Assembly: GCF_003259845.1 (NCBI RefSeq)
Contig: NZ_QLMJ01000001.1
Span: forward strand, 682,001 to 746,000
Length of the DNA stretch: 64,000 nucleotides
Reading direction: 5' to 3'
Origin: Actinoplanes lutulentus
Lineage (GTDB): Bacteria; Actinomycetota; Actinomycetes; Mycobacteriales; Micromonosporaceae
The notes under the pieces are model-generated. The model did not search any database and was not told the origin of the DNA. It worked only from the letters and a program-made list of their open reading frames with translations. The position numbers were made by a program, and so were the translations under genes. Shown one piece after another: positions 32,853 to 42,652 of this stretch (positions within the stretch are counted from its first letter, which is position 1; each line of letters opens with the position of its first letter).

Positions 32853-33656
32853 TCAGCGACGGAACGCTTTCTCCAGATCCTCCTCTGCGATCCCGCGTGC
32901 CTTGAAGGTCGTGGTGCCCGAGTCGAGCAGTTCGCGGGCGGCGTCCCGCAACGCCCCATATGCCGCCCAGGCCAGTCCGCCGCCGATCGAGACCCGGCGC
33001 ACGCCGAGCTCGGTCAGCTGCGGGACGCTCAGGCCGCCGGCCACGGCCAGGACGTTGACCGGCGCGTTCACCGACTCCACGACCCGGCCGATGTCGTCGC
33101 GCTCGCGCAGGCCCGGGGCGTAGACCACGTCGGCGCCGGCGTCGCGGTACGCCCGGAGGCGGTCGATCGTTTCGTCGAGGTCGGTGTTTCCGTACAGAAA
33201 GTTCTCGGCACGGGCGGTGAGCACGATGCCGTGCCGGGCCGCCGCGCTCGCGGCCGCCGCCACCCGCTCGGCGCTGACCTCCAGGGACTCGATCCGATCC
33301 GTGGCCGGGTCGTAGTCCTCGATCGAGATGCCTGCGGCACCCGCCTCGGCGAGCAGGTCGACAGTCTCGGCGATGCCGTCCGCGGTGTCGGCGAAGCAGC
33401 GCTCGGCGTCCACGTTCACCGGGATGCGCACCGCCGCCGTCAGTGCCGCGACGTGCGCGACCAGCTCGTCGCGGGTCACCTCCTGGTCGAGCTTGCCGAG
33501 CGAGGCGGCCAGCCCGGACGAGGTGGTGGCGAGAGCCGGGAAGCCGTAGCTTTCGAGCAGCAGGCCGGAGCCGGTGTCCCACGGGTTCGGAAGAATGAAG
33601 GTGCCGGCCTGATGCAGCGCACGGAAGCGTTCGCGGACGTTCGTCATGGCGTTCAC
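32853..33656 (-). CDS. Isocitrate lyase/PEP mutase family protein
   Basis: A 267-residue TIM-barrel protein. ILPNPWDTGSG is the family start, VNVDAERC stands where the catalytic loop begins, and GISIEDYDP plus ARAENFL supply metal and substrate contacts. Members include oxaloacetate decarboxylases and C-P or C-C lyases; the canonical KKCGH loop of isocitrate lyase is absent here. The substrate is unknown. Start GTG at 33656 lies only 15 nt from the divergent MazG start, with ATG at 33647 as an alternative, so the two promoters must overlap coding sequence or give leaderless mRNA. Confidence 0.82.
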   Translation of the reverse strand: MNAMTNVRERFRALHQAGTFILPNPWDTGSGLLLESYGFPALATTSSGLAASLGKLDQEVTRDELVAHVAALTAAVRIPVNVDAERCFADTADGIAETVDLLAEAGAAGISIEDYDPATDRIESLEVSAERVAAAASAAARHGIVLTARAENFLYGNTDLDETIDRLRAYRDAGADVVYAPGLRERDDIGRVVESVNAPVNVLAVAGGLSVPQLTELGVRRVSIGGGLAWAAYGALRDAARELLDSGTTTFKARGIAEEDLEKAFRR

Positions 33657-33671
33657 GTTAGGCTCTGCGCC

Positions 33672-34025
33672 GTGTCATCCTTGCGCTCGCTCACTGAACA
33701 GGTCCGTGTGTTCGCTGTCGAGCGGGACTGGGAGCAGTTCCACACCCCGAAGAACCTGGCGATGGCGCTGGCCGGCGAGGTGGGCGAGCTGCTGGCCGAG
33801 TTCCAGTGGCTGACACCCGAGCAGTCGGCGGCCGTGATGAGCGACCCGGTGCTGGGCCCCCGGGTCCGGGCCGAGCTGGGCGACGTGATGATCTATCTGG
33901 TCCGGCTGGCGGATGTACTGGGCGTGGACCCGCTGCAGGCGGCCGAGTCCAAGCTGGCCGAGTCGGGACGGCGTTACACAGTGGAGGCCGCGAAGGCCTC
34001 AGCCACCAAAATCCCCCAGCCCTAG
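33672..34025 (+). CDS. MazG-like nucleotide pyrophosphohydrolase
   Basis: A 117-residue protein of the MazG/RS21-C6 type. WEQFHTPKNLAMALAGEVGEL carries the first acidic metal-binding motif (ExxE) and ELGDVMIYLVRLAD the second (ExxD). It hydrolyses non-canonical or excess NTPs/dCTP to monophosphates in characterised relatives, a housecleaning role. GTG at 33672; TTG at 33681 would also leave the domain intact. Confidence 0.85.
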   Translation: MSSLRSLTEQVRVFAVERDWEQFHTPKNLAMALAGEVGELLAEFQWLTPEQSAAVMSDPVLGPRVRAELGDVMIYLVRLADVLGVDPLQAAESKLAESGRRYTVEAAKASATKIPQP

Positions 34026-34439
34026 CCGCCCCGCCCCAGCGCCCCGCCGGGTCGACATGGCTGAGCCGTCACCCAGCGTCCTTCCCAGTCCAGCTGTACG
34101 CCACGGTCGCCGTAGGTGACAGCCGCCAGCCGTACGCGACAGCCGCCATGGCTGCGCCAGCCATTGGTCGTTCGGCTGGCGCTCACGGTCGTGTTTTCGG
34201 CCTGCGGACGACCCTGAGCGCCGGCCGGCTCAGGGCCGGGTCGGTGTCGCTGCTCGGCGGCGAGCTTGCCGCGGGCGAGCCGTAGCTCAGATACGTCATC
34301 GGACCCGGATTACATGTCTGAGCTACGGCTCGCCACGAAAGGTCGGCCGGCCGGGTGCGGGAGTGGGCCGGGTCGTGGGCGCGCTGCCTGCTTTCGCGGG
34401 GCTGGGTGGGGAACCTCCGGCCCGGCTCTGTTGCCACGG
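34026..34439. other. Gene-free interval with a long hairpin
   Basis: This 414-bp gap between the convergent mazG-like and nitrate reductase genes holds no credible coding sequence. It contains short reiterated CAGCCG/GCCGCCATGGCTGCGCC motifs around 34.12-34.16 kb and the long inverted repeat described separately. Confidence 0.6.
34275..34333. terminator. 17-bp inverted repeat, likely bidirectional terminator
   Basis: GCGAGCCGTAGCTCAGA (34275-34291) pairs perfectly with TCTGAGCTACGGCTCGC (34317-34333), with a 25-nt loop. It lies between two convergent genes. There is no T-run, and the long loop is unusual for a terminator, so a mobile-repeat origin is possible. Confidence 0.55.
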
Positions 34440-37400
34440 TTAGTAGATGTCTCGGCGGTAGCGTTTTTCGGCTGCCAGCTGTTTCAGGTAGGTGGTTGCT
34501 GCCTCTGGGGACAGGCGGCCGTGGTTCACCGCTATGTCGTGCAGGGCCTGGTCCACGTCGCGGGCCATCCGGCTGGCGTCGCCGCAGACGTAAATAAAAG
34601 CGCCGTCCTGCAGCCAGGACCACAGGTGGGCGCCCTGTTCCCGCATGCGGTCCTGTACGTAGATCTTGGTGCGCTGGTCTCGGGAGAAGGCCAGGTCCAG
34701 GCGGGTCAGGGTTCCTGACTCCTGCAAGGCGGACAGCTCCTGCTCGTAGTAGAAGTCAGTCGCCCGGCGTTGTTCGCCGAAGAAGAGCCAGTTCGGGGCG
34801 GTGGCGCCGGTTGCCTGGCGTTCCTCCAGGAAGCCTACGAACGGCGCGACGCCGGTGCCCGGACCGATCATGATCATGGGGGTGGACGGGTCGGAGGGCG
34901 GGCGGAAGTGCGGGGACCGCTGCACGAACACCGGGACCTCGGCGCCTGCCGGGGCGTCTGCCAGGTGGGTGGAGCAGACGCCTTTGCGACGGCCGTAGCG
35001 GACCACGGAAACCGTCAGGCTCACTCTGTCCGGGTCGACCAGCGGTGTCGAGCTGATCGAATACAGGCGCGGCTGGAGGCGTTTCAGGACGCTCAGCCAC
35101 TCCTCCGCGGTCGCTGTGACCGGGTGTTCGGCCAGCAGGTCGGCTATCTGGCGGCCCCAGGTCCACTTCGCCAGCTCGCCCTTGTTGTCCGGTCGGAGCA
35201 GGGTCTTCAGCTGGGCGGCTCCGGCTCGTTCGGCGGTGAAGCGCAGCAGGTCGGTGGTGATGCGGGTGATGTCGAGACGGCTGGACAGGGCCTCGCCCAG
35301 CGTCATGCCGAGCGAGACCTCGGTCGAGGGTGACAACCCGGTCAGGGACAGCCACTCGGTGACCAGGTCCGGACAGTTGACCGGCCAGACGCCTAGCGCG
35401 TCGCCCGCCTGGTAATCCAGCCGGCCCTCGGTCGCGAACGTGAACCGGCGTACCTCCTTCGCCGACCCGGGCAGGCTGAGCAACCGGTTCCCGGCCAGGG
35501 TGGACGTCAGCGGTTTCGCCTTGGTGTGCGCGACGGGTGGCGGGGCGGTCAGGGCGGCCGTGACCGAATCCAGCCAGCCGGTCGCGGTGTCGGAGAAGTC
35601 CGGCTCGCAGTCGGCGCGCGGCGCGAGGCGGACCGCGCCCAGCTCGGCGAGGCGTTCGTCGAGGCGGCGGCCGTGGCCGCAGAAATCGTCGTAGCTGGAA
35701 TCGCCGAATGCCAGCACCGCGTATCGGCGGCCGTCGAGGCGTGGCGCGGCCGCATCGGCGAGCGAGCGCCAGAATTCGGCGCCGTTGTCGGGAGCGTCCC
35801 CGTCGCCGAAAGTGCTCGTGACCAACAGCAGATCGGCGCCGGGTTCGAGCAGTTCGCCGGCGGCCGAATCCATGCCGAGAACGCTGATCTGCCGACCGGT
35901 CGGTGCGAGCCTTCCGGCCAATTCGCGCGCGAATTCCTCGGCGTTGCCGGTCTGCGACGCCCAGAGAATCTGCAGGCGGCCCGCCGCCGGCGCAACGACT
36001 GGCGGCCTTTCCACGGCAGCGGCCGCCGCCATCAGCCCGTTGATCCACATGGCCGTGCCGCGGTCGAACGGCGCGTTGTCCGGCAGCAGTGGTGGCGAGG
36101 GCCGGCCCGCCGGCACCCCGGCCAGGAATCCGGAGAGATATCGCCGCTGGTCGTCGTCGAGCACCGGCGGCGTGGGGTCGAGCCCCAGCATCTCGTGCAG
36201 CCCACCGGCCGGCAGAGCAGGAGAGACGAACGAAGCAGGAAGAACGGGATCAGGCGCGGCCACCCGGGTCAGCGACACCGCGCAGATCTTCAGCTCCGGC
36301 TGGAACGACAGCGGATCAACCGCGTCGCTGGTCACCGCGTTGACGCTGACGTATTCGCCGAACAGGTCGTTCCAGTGGAACGGCGCGAAGCAGTTGCCGG
36401 GCGCGACCCGGTCGGTGAGCACCGCGGGCAGCACGGCCCGCCCGCGCCGGGAGGCGATCTCCACCTTGTCGCCGGCCGCGATGCCGTGCCGGTCGGCGTC
36501 GTCCGGGTGGATCTCGACGAACGGGCCCGGGTTGAGCTTGTTCAGCTTGGCGATCTTCGCGGTCTTGGTGAGTGTGTGCCACTGGTGCTGCAGGCGGCCG
36601 GTGTTCAGCACGAACGGGAAGTCGTCGTCGGGCATCTCGGCGGCGTCCAGGTGCGGGCGGGCGTGGAAGACCGCCTTGCCGTCCGGGGTGGCGAACCGCA
36701 GTCCGCGCTCGGCGTCGAGATAGCGGATCGGGTTGCGGTCCGGTCCGCCGACAGCCGCCGGCCACTGCACGGGACCGTCGCTCAGACGCTCGTAGCTGAC
36801 ACCCCTCAGGTCGTACCCGGTCTGTGGGTTGGAAAAGGTTTTGATCTCTTCGAGGATCTCGGCGGCACTGGTGTAGGTGAAGGCGTGCGCGTAACCCATC
36901 TCGGCGGCGACGCGCGCGATCAGCTGCCAGTCGGGGAGGGCCGCGCCGGGCGCGTCGGCGGCGGGGTGGATCAGCGAGAGCGAGCGTTCCGAATTGATCA
37001 TGATGCCGTCGGTCTCCGACCACATCGCCGCGGGCAGGGCGATGTCGGCATAGGCGTTCGTCTCGGTCTCGGCGAAGGCGTCCTGGGTGATAACGAGTTC
37101 GGCGGCTTCGAGGCCGGCGATCACGGTCCGGCGGTTGCCGACCGACGCGACCGGGTTGGTGCAGACGATCCAGCAGGCCTTGATCCGGCCGTCGGCCATC
37201 TGCTCGAACATGTCGACGGTGCCCTTGCCGACCTCGGTGCGCAGCGTGCCGGCCGGCACGTCCCAGACCCGCTCGGTGAACTCGCGGTCGGCCGGGACCA
37301 GCACCGATCGCTGTCCGGGCAAGCCCGGACCCATATAACCCATCTCTCGCCCACCCATGGCGTTCGGCTGCCCGGTCAGAGAGAAAGGCCCACTTCCGGT

Positions 37401-38360
37401 ACGACAGATCGCGCCGGTCGCCAGGTGCAGATCGCAGATCACGTTGGTGTTCCAGGTGCCGTGAGTGCTCTGGTTGAGACCCATGGTCCAGAGGGTCATC
37501 CAGTTGCCGGCCGCGCCGATCCACGCGGCGGCGGTGCGGATGTCGGCCTCCGGGATGCCGGTGATCTCGGCGACCCGGTCCGGCGGGTATTCGGCGAGCA
37601 GCGGCGGCATCGCCTCCCATCCGGTGGTGTGCGCGTCGATGAAATCGCGATTTTTCGGCACAAGGTTCAGCAGGCCGTTCAGAAACGCCAGGTCGGTCCC
37701 CGGCGTGATCTGCAGGAACAGATCCGCTTTGGCGGCCGTCGCGGTCCGCCGCGGGTCGACGACGATCAGCTTCGCGCCGGCCTTGACCCGTTCCATCATC
37801 CGCAGGAACAGGATCGGGTGGCAGTCCGCCATGTTCGAGCCGATCACCAGGAACACGTCGGCGTGGTCCAGGTCGTCGTACGATCCGGGCGGCCCGTCGG
37901 CGCCGAGCGACAGCTTGTATCCGGTGCCGGCGCTCGCCATGCACAGCCGCGAGTTCGACTCGATGTTGTTCGTGCCGATATAGCCCTTGACCAGCTTGTT
38001 CGCCAGGTACTGCGCTTCCAGGGTCATCTGGCCGGAGACGTACATGGCGAAGGCGTCCGGGCCGTGCTCGTCGATGATGGCGCGCAGCCGCCGGGCGGTC
38101 TCGGTGATGGCGGCGTCGACGCTCGTGCGCTCGGGTTCGGCGCCGCGCCGGGGCCGGATCAGCCCCGTGTCCAGCCGGCCCGGCGCGGCGAGCAGTTCGA
38201 GGCTGGTGGCGCCCTTGGTGCAGAGCCGGCCGGCGTTGGCGGGGTGCGCCTTGTCGCCGCTGACCTTGAGGACCCGGCGGCCCTCCACCTCGAGGACGAT
38301 GCCGCAACCGACGCCGCAGTACCCGCACACGGTCTTCACCTGGGTCAGATCGGCAGGCAC
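34440..38360 (-). CDS. Single-chain assimilatory nitrate reductase fused to a diflavin reductase
   Basis: A 1306-residue fusion. Residues 1-about 690 form a molybdopterin oxidoreductase with an amino-terminal [4Fe-4S] motif (CGYCGVGCG, then LCTKG), the guanylate-cofactor segments ([29 protein letters not shown]) and the carboxy-terminal dinucleotide-binding domain ([16 protein letters not shown]). A linker leads to a flavodoxin domain at about 797 ([24 protein letters not shown]) and an FAD/NADPH-binding reductase ending YRRDIY ([29 protein letters not shown]). Electrons can flow from NADPH to nitrate in one polypeptide. GTG at 38360 follows AAAGGGG; GTG at 38366 is possible. No nitrite reductase is in the window. 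Confidence 0.9.
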   Translation of the reverse strand: MPADLTQVKTVCGYCGVGCGIVLEVEGRRVLKVSGDKAHPANAGRLCTKGATSLELLAAPGRLDTGLIRPRRGAEPERTSVDAAITETARRLRAIIDEHGPDAFAMYVSGQMTLEAQYLANKLVKGYIGTNNIESNSRLCMASAGTGYKLSLGADGPPGSYDDLDHADVFLVIGSNMADCHPILFLRMMERVKAGAKLIVVDPRRTATAAKADLFLQITPGTDLAFLNGLLNLVPKNRDFIDAHTTGWEAMPPLLAEYPPDRVAEITGIPEADIRTAAAWIGAAGNWMTLWTMGLNQSTHGTWNTNVICDLHLATGAICRTGSGPFSLTGQPNAMGGREMGYMGPGLPGQRSVLVPADREFTERVWDVPAGTLRTEVGKGTVDMFEQMADGRIKACWIVCTNPVASVGNRRTVIAGLEAAELVITQDAFAETETNAYADIALPAAMWSETDGIMINSERSLSLIHPAADAPGAALPDWQLIARVAAEMGYAHAFTYTSAAEILEEIKTFSNPQTGYDLRGVSYERLSDGPVQWPAAVGGPDRNPIRYLDAERGLRFATPDGKAVFHARPHLDAAEMPDDDFPFVLNTGRLQHQWHTLTKTAKIAKLNKLNPGPFVEIHPDDADRHGIAAGDKVEIASRRGRAVLPAVLTDRVAPGNCFAPFHWNDLFGEYVSVNAVTSDAVDPLSFQPELKICAVSLTRVAAPDPVLPASFVSPALPAGGLHEMLGLDPTPPVLDDDQRRYLSGFLAGVPAGRPSPPLLPDNAPFDRGTAMWINGLMAAAAAVERPPVVAPAAGRLQILWASQTGNAEEFARELAGRLAPTGRQISVLGMDSAAGELLEPGADLLLVTSTFGDGDAPDNGAEFWRSLADAAAPRLDGRRYAVLAFGDSSYDDFCGHGRRLDERLAELGAVRLAPRADCEPDFSDTATGWLDSVTAALTAPPPVAHTKAKPLTSTLAGNRLLSLPGSAKEVRRFTFATEGRLDYQAGDALGVWPVNCPDLVTEWLSLTGLSPSTEVSLGMTLGEALSSRLDITRITTDLLRFTAERAGAAQLKTLLRPDNKGELAKWTWGRQIADLLAEHPVTATAEEWLSVLKRLQPRLYSISSTPLVDPDRVSLTVSVVRYGRRKGVCSTHLADAPAGAEVPVFVQRSPHFRPPSDPSTPMIMIGPGTGVAPFVGFLEERQATGATAPNWLFFGEQRRATDFYYEQELSALQESGTLTRLDLAFSRDQRTKIYVQDRMREQGAHLWSWLQDGAFIYVCGDASRMARDVDQALHDIAVNHGRLSPEAATTYLKQLAAEKRYRRDIY

Positions 38361-38441
38361 ACGCACCCCTTTCGAAGCTCGACAGGGTTCACGCTTTCAA
38401 GCCGCGGTTTCCGGTCCGTCAACAGAGACGTGTGTACCTGA

Positions 38442-40097
38442 TTACCCGGACGTCACTATGCCCGGGACCAGGTTGTGAGCCGCTGCGGGTTCGGGGCGGC
38501 CGAAGTGGTAACCCTGCAGCAGGTCGAACCCGATCGCGGCCAGGGTCTCGGCGGTCCGGCTGTCCTCGACACCCTCGGCGACCAGGGTGAGGCCGAGGCC
38601 GTTCGCCATCCGGGCCACCGCTTCGACGATCACCCGTTCCTGCGGCTCGTGCACCCGCATGACGAACGAGCGATCCAGTTTCAGCTCGTCGAGCGGCAGC
38701 CGGGTGAGCAGCTCCAGGGAGGTGTAACCGGTGCCGAAATCGTCCATCGCGATGCGTACGCCCATGGCCCGGATCGCTCTGAGCCGGTCGGCGCTCTGGT
38801 CCGGACGGGTCATCACGGCGCTCTCGGTGACCTCGACGATCAGTGCCTCGGGTGGCAGGCCGGAGCGTTCCAGCAGGCGTTCCACGATCGCGACGATGCC
38901 CTCGGAGGCGAGCACCGGCGCGGCCAGGTTCACCGCGACCGGCATGGTCCGGCCGGCGCGGTGCCAGCAGGCCGCCTGCCCGATGGCTTCGGCGAGAACC
39001 GCCTCGGTGAGCGGGTGGATGACATCGGAGAGCTCGGCGCGGGGCAGGAACGAGCGTGGTGACAGCAGGCCGCGTTCCGGGTGGGCCCAGCGGACCAGGG
39101 CCTCATATGACGCGACCTGGCCGGAGCGGGCGTGCACCAGCGGCTGGTAGTGCAGCACCAGCTCGTGGTTGGCGATGGCCGAACGCAGGTCGGTCTCCAT
39201 GCCCAGGTCGGCGACGTCGGCGACGGCGGTCTCCCGGGCCCAGACCTCGACCCGGGTGCGGTCGCGTTTGGCCAGGTACATGGCGGCGTCGGCCCGGGCC
39301 AGGAGCTCGTCGAGGCCGGCTTCTCCCTCGGCGATGCCGACGGCGGCCTCCACGGTGATCGGCACCCCGGCCACGTGAAACGGTCCCTCGATGGCACGCA
39401 GCAGATCCCGGCCGGCGTCGGCGAGCGGACCTGCCGGCCATCCATCGGCGGTGCGGATCACGAATTCGTCGCCGCCCAGGCGGTACGCCGGGGCCGGAGC
39501 GCAGGCCGCGCTCAACGCGGACGCCACATGACGCAGCAGCTCGTCACCGCGGGCGTGTCCGAGAGCGTCGTTGATCTCCTTGAAGCGATTCAGGTCGATC
39601 AAAAAGAGCGCACCCGGCACGACCGCGCCCGGCGAAGCCAGCTTGCGGCGGTTGCCGAGCCCGGTCAGCTCGTCGGTGAAGGCCATCGCGGCATATCGGC
39701 CGCTCAGGTACTCGACGAGCGGGCCGACCGGGGCGAGCCCCAGAGTGCCGTCGTCGAAGGCGACAACGATGGGGTTCGACTTGCGGTGGTCGGGCCGGCC
39801 GATCGCCACCCGGGCCGCGTCGTCCCAGGTCGTCGCGGCGGGCAGGACGAGGGCCGGCTCACCGATGACGGCACGCAGCGGGCGGCGGTGCAGAAGCGCC
39901 CGGCCGTAACCGAGACGGCCGGCCAGCAGCACATCCAGACGGGCGCGGGCGACGAGGTGATGGACGCCGTCCACGACCGTGACGACACCGAGCATCCCCG
40001 GGTCGGCTTGGACCAGCCCTTCGATCTCGCCCATCGCCGTGTCCGCGTCGACCACGGCGGCGGAAACCGCCAGATCAGCGAGGGCCGGCTCACCCAT
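38442..40097 (-). CDS. Diguanylate cyclase/phosphodiesterase (GGDEF-EAL)
   Basis: A 551-residue soluble protein. The amino-terminal 145 residues are a sensor-like domain, possibly a CBS pair (VTVVDGVHHLVARARLDVLL). The GGDEF domain keeps its active site as RLGGDEF near 213 but lacks the RxxD inhibitory site upstream. The EAL domain is complete in motif: YEALVRW, VAVNLAAP, VEVTESAVM, MDDFGTGYTSL, KLDRSFV, AEGVED and QGYHFGRP. It can therefore both make and degrade cyclic di-GMP in principle. Minus strand, 81 nt upstream of the nitrate reductase start, but separate function. Confidence 0.9.
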   Translation of the reverse strand: MGEPALADLAVSAAVVDADTAMGEIEGLVQADPGMLGVVTVVDGVHHLVARARLDVLLAGRLGYGRALLHRRPLRAVIGEPALVLPAATTWDDAARVAIGRPDHRKSNPIVVAFDDGTLGLAPVGPLVEYLSGRYAAMAFTDELTGLGNRRKLASPGAVVPGALFLIDLNRFKEINDALGHARGDELLRHVASALSAACAPAPAYRLGGDEFVIRTADGWPAGPLADAGRDLLRAIEGPFHVAGVPITVEAAVGIAEGEAGLDELLARADAAMYLAKRDRTRVEVWARETAVADVADLGMETDLRSAIANHELVLHYQPLVHARSGQVASYEALVRWAHPERGLLSPRSFLPRAELSDVIHPLTEAVLAEAIGQAACWHRAGRTMPVAVNLAAPVLASEGIVAIVERLLERSGLPPEALIVEVTESAVMTRPDQSADRLRAIRAMGVRIAMDDFGTGYTSLELLTRLPLDELKLDRSFVMRVHEPQERVIVEAVARMANGLGLTLVAEGVEDSRTAETLAAIGFDLLQGYHFGRPEPAAAHNLVPGIVTSG

Positions 40098-40147
40098 TCA
40101 GAACCCCCGCACGACGACGATGGAGATCGAATTATGCACGCCGCGTC

Positions 40148-42631
40148 TTACTCCACGGTTACCCCGACGGTGTCCGATGTGGTCCCGTCCGCGAGCTGAA
40201 TCCGGAACTCGTACCGATGGGTGCCCACCAGCATGGTCTTGTCGAAGCGGTCGCCGCTCACCGGGAACGGGTCGGTCTGCCACTGCTCCCCGGCGGTGGC
40301 GTCGCGCACCTGGATCCGATACAGCGTGCCGGGCCTGGTCTCCTTCCAGGTCACGATCACTGCTCCGGGGCCGTCGCTGCGGGCGGCCAGCCCGGTCGGC
40401 AGGGCCGAGGGGATCTGGGCTTTCACCGCCTTGGACTGCGGGCCGACGCCGCCGTCGCTGAACGCGGCGACGGTGAACTCGTACTGATGTCCGTCGACGA
40501 GGCCGTGCACGGTGGCCTTGGTGCCCTCGGCCGGGATCTCCTCGCGGGTGAACTCGCGTTCGCCGGCGGTCAGGTCCTTGCGGAAGATCCAGTACCAGTT
40601 CGAGCCGGTGGTCCGCCAGGTCAGCTCGACCTGCCCGGCGGCCGGGTCGGCTTTGAGCCGGGTGGGCGCCTCGTCCGGCGCGGCCAGCTTGGCGGTGGCC
40701 CGTACGGTCGGCGACCGCTCACCCACCCCGCCGGAGTTGACGGCCGCGACGGTGAACTCGTACTCGTGGCCGTGCACCAGCCGGCCGGTGCCGAACGTGG
40801 TGCCGTCGGCGATGCCGGGCGGTCCGTAATCGCCGCCGTCGGTGAGGTCGCGCCGGAACACCTGGTACGAGAGTCCGGGCGCCACCTGCGGCCAGGTGAG
40901 CCGGATCGAGCCGTCGGACCGGGCCTCGGCGCTGGGCTGCCCGGGCGCCGGCGGTTTCGCGACGATCGGGGTGACCCGGGTCGGCGACGACGGCTTGCTG
41001 TCCCCGCCGCCGCCGACGGCGACCAGGGTGATGTCGTACTCGTGGCCGGAGCTCAGCGGGCCGATGGTGGCGCTCTTGCCCGGATAGGTGCCGGCCGAGA
41101 CGGCCTTGTCCTGCCCGGCTGTCGTGTCGCGATGGAAGATCTTGAAGAGCTGCACGAACGCGATCGACTCCCAGCGGATCGTGACCCGGCCGTCGGGCAG
41201 GGTCTCCACCTGCGGTGCGGCCGGGGCGGACGGCGGTGGCACGGTCGCCCGCATGGTCGACGGCGCGGACAGCGCGCTCTCGCCGCCGTCGGCGTCGACG
41301 GCGGTCACCGCGAACTCGTAGTCGTGCCCGTTCACCAGGAAGTCGGTACGGAAACTGGTGGCACCGCCCGGGGTTTCGACAAGGCGTACGAAATGGGTCT
41401 GTCCGTCGGAGATGTCGCGCCGGTAGATGCGGTAGGTGATGTCGTCGCCCTTGACCGGCTGCCAGGCGAGGCTCGCGACGCCGGCGCCGTCGGGCGTGGC
41501 GGCCAGGCCTTCCGGCACGTCCGGGCCCTCGTCCGACGAGCCGTCGAGCGGCCACTCGATCTCGAAGAAGCGCGGGCGATAGATGCTGGCGTCGCCGTAG
41601 GTGACCGCCTCGTCCAGGTTGTTCACGTTGTACGAGATCAGCAGCCGGCCGGGCCGGGCCAGATCGGGGTGCAGGTCGGCGTCGTAGACGATGTGCCCGT
41701 CGGCGACCTCGGGCGCGGTGAACAGATAGTGCGGCCCGCCGAACGGCCCGGTCGGCGACTCCGCGGTGTACGCCACGAACTCCGAGCTGAACGTCAGATT
41801 GTTCTCGTGGGTGACCAGGACGTACCGGCCGCCGATCTTGCGCATGCCGTAGTTGGTGCCGACGCCGCTGATCAGCCGCGCCGACTTGTCCTCGGCGGTC
41901 GTCCACTCGGCGCCGGTCCAGAACTCCCACGGCTGGGTCAGGTCGGTGCCGCGGACCCGGGCCACGTGGGCGAACTTCATGTCGCCGGCGACCTCGGTGC
42001 CGTAGACGTAGGTGAACTCGCCGTCCGGCATCACCTCGGAACCCCACGAGATGCGGGTGCCCAGCGGCAGGTCCCGGACCGGACCGGTGGTGAGGTCGGG
42101 AAGTCCGAAAGTGGCAAGCGTGGTGCCGGTCAGCCGGTGGTCCAGCGGGCCGGCGCCGGACCGCTTGTACCGGTTCACCAGGACCTGCACCGACTCGCCG
42201 GTGACCACGGCGTCGCCGACCCAGGCGAAATCGGCGTCCTTGCCGGCCGGGACGAGCGAGGTCGGCGCGGCCGAGGTGCCGCCGTACCGCAGCGGGCCCA
42301 GCTCGGCGCCGGTCTGCGTGATGGCCGAGCTGTTGATCAGGCCGGAGGTGCGCGGCCGGGAGCCGTCCGCACCGGGCTTGCCGAGGAACGTGTCCGAGAA
42401 GAGCCAGAGGATCCGGCCGTCGGGCAGTGTCACCGACGCGGTCCGGTCGGCGCCCAGCCAGGTGCCCGACGTGTCGCCGTACGTCTGGAACATCGTGGTC
42501 AGCTGCTCGGCCGGAAACCCGCCGCCGTCCTCGGGTGGATCCTCGTCACCCCAGGTGGCCGCCGCCGCGGTCCCACCGATCAGTGCGGCCACCACGAGAC
42601 CACCGAGAACCCGGCGTGTCACCTTCTTCAA
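40148..42631 (-). CDS. Secreted beta-propeller protein with five fibronectin type III domains
   Basis: An 827-residue exported protein. After a signal peptide (RRVLGGLVVAALIGGTAAAA) comes a propeller-like domain of DUF4185/DUF5005 type (ADRTASVTLPDGRILWLFSD, FGGPHYLF, LISYNVNNLDEA) to about 360. Five fibronectin type III domains follow, spaced about 93 residues. Each contains a variant of R-x-D-x-T/S-x-G (RRDISDG, HRDTTAG, RRDLTDG, RKDLTAG, VRDATAG), so they arose by internal duplication. Such proteins bind or hydrolyse extracellular glycans; no catalytic site is evident. The TTG start lies 21 nt downstream of the flippase gene, so they are probably co-transcribed. Confidence 0.8.
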   Translation of the reverse strand: MKKVTRRVLGGLVVAALIGGTAAAATWGDEDPPEDGGGFPAEQLTTMFQTYGDTSGTWLGADRTASVTLPDGRILWLFSDTFLGKPGADGSRPRTSGLINSSAITQTGAELGPLRYGGTSAAPTSLVPAGKDADFAWVGDAVVTGESVQVLVNRYKRSGAGPLDHRLTGTTLATFGLPDLTTGPVRDLPLGTRISWGSEVMPDGEFTYVYGTEVAGDMKFAHVARVRGTDLTQPWEFWTGAEWTTAEDKSARLISGVGTNYGMRKIGGRYVLVTHENNLTFSSEFVAYTAESPTGPFGGPHYLFTAPEVADGHIVYDADLHPDLARPGRLLISYNVNNLDEAVTYGDASIYRPRFFEIEWPLDGSSDEGPDVPEGLAATPDGAGVASLAWQPVKGDDITYRIYRRDISDGQTHFVRLVETPGGATSFRTDFLVNGHDYEFAVTAVDADGGESALSAPSTMRATVPPPSAPAAPQVETLPDGRVTIRWESIAFVQLFKIFHRDTTAGQDKAVSAGTYPGKSATIGPLSSGHEYDITLVAVGGGGDSKPSSPTRVTPIVAKPPAPGQPSAEARSDGSIRLTWPQVAPGLSYQVFRRDLTDGGDYGPPGIADGTTFGTGRLVHGHEYEFTVAAVNSGGVGERSPTVRATAKLAAPDEAPTRLKADPAAGQVELTWRTTGSNWYWIFRKDLTAGEREFTREEIPAEGTKATVHGLVDGHQYEFTVAAFSDGGVGPQSKAVKAQIPSALPTGLAARSDGPGAVIVTWKETRPGTLYRIQVRDATAGEQWQTDPFPVSGDRFDKTMLVGTHRYEFRIQLADGTTSDTVGVTVE

Positions 42632-42652
42632 AATTCCGACCCCCGTCGTTCC

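Noticed and set aside
35526..38441. 971-codon open frame opposite the nitrate reductase
   Set aside because: Antisense shadow; no domain, no ribosome site, while the minus strand encodes a complete, recognisable enzyme.
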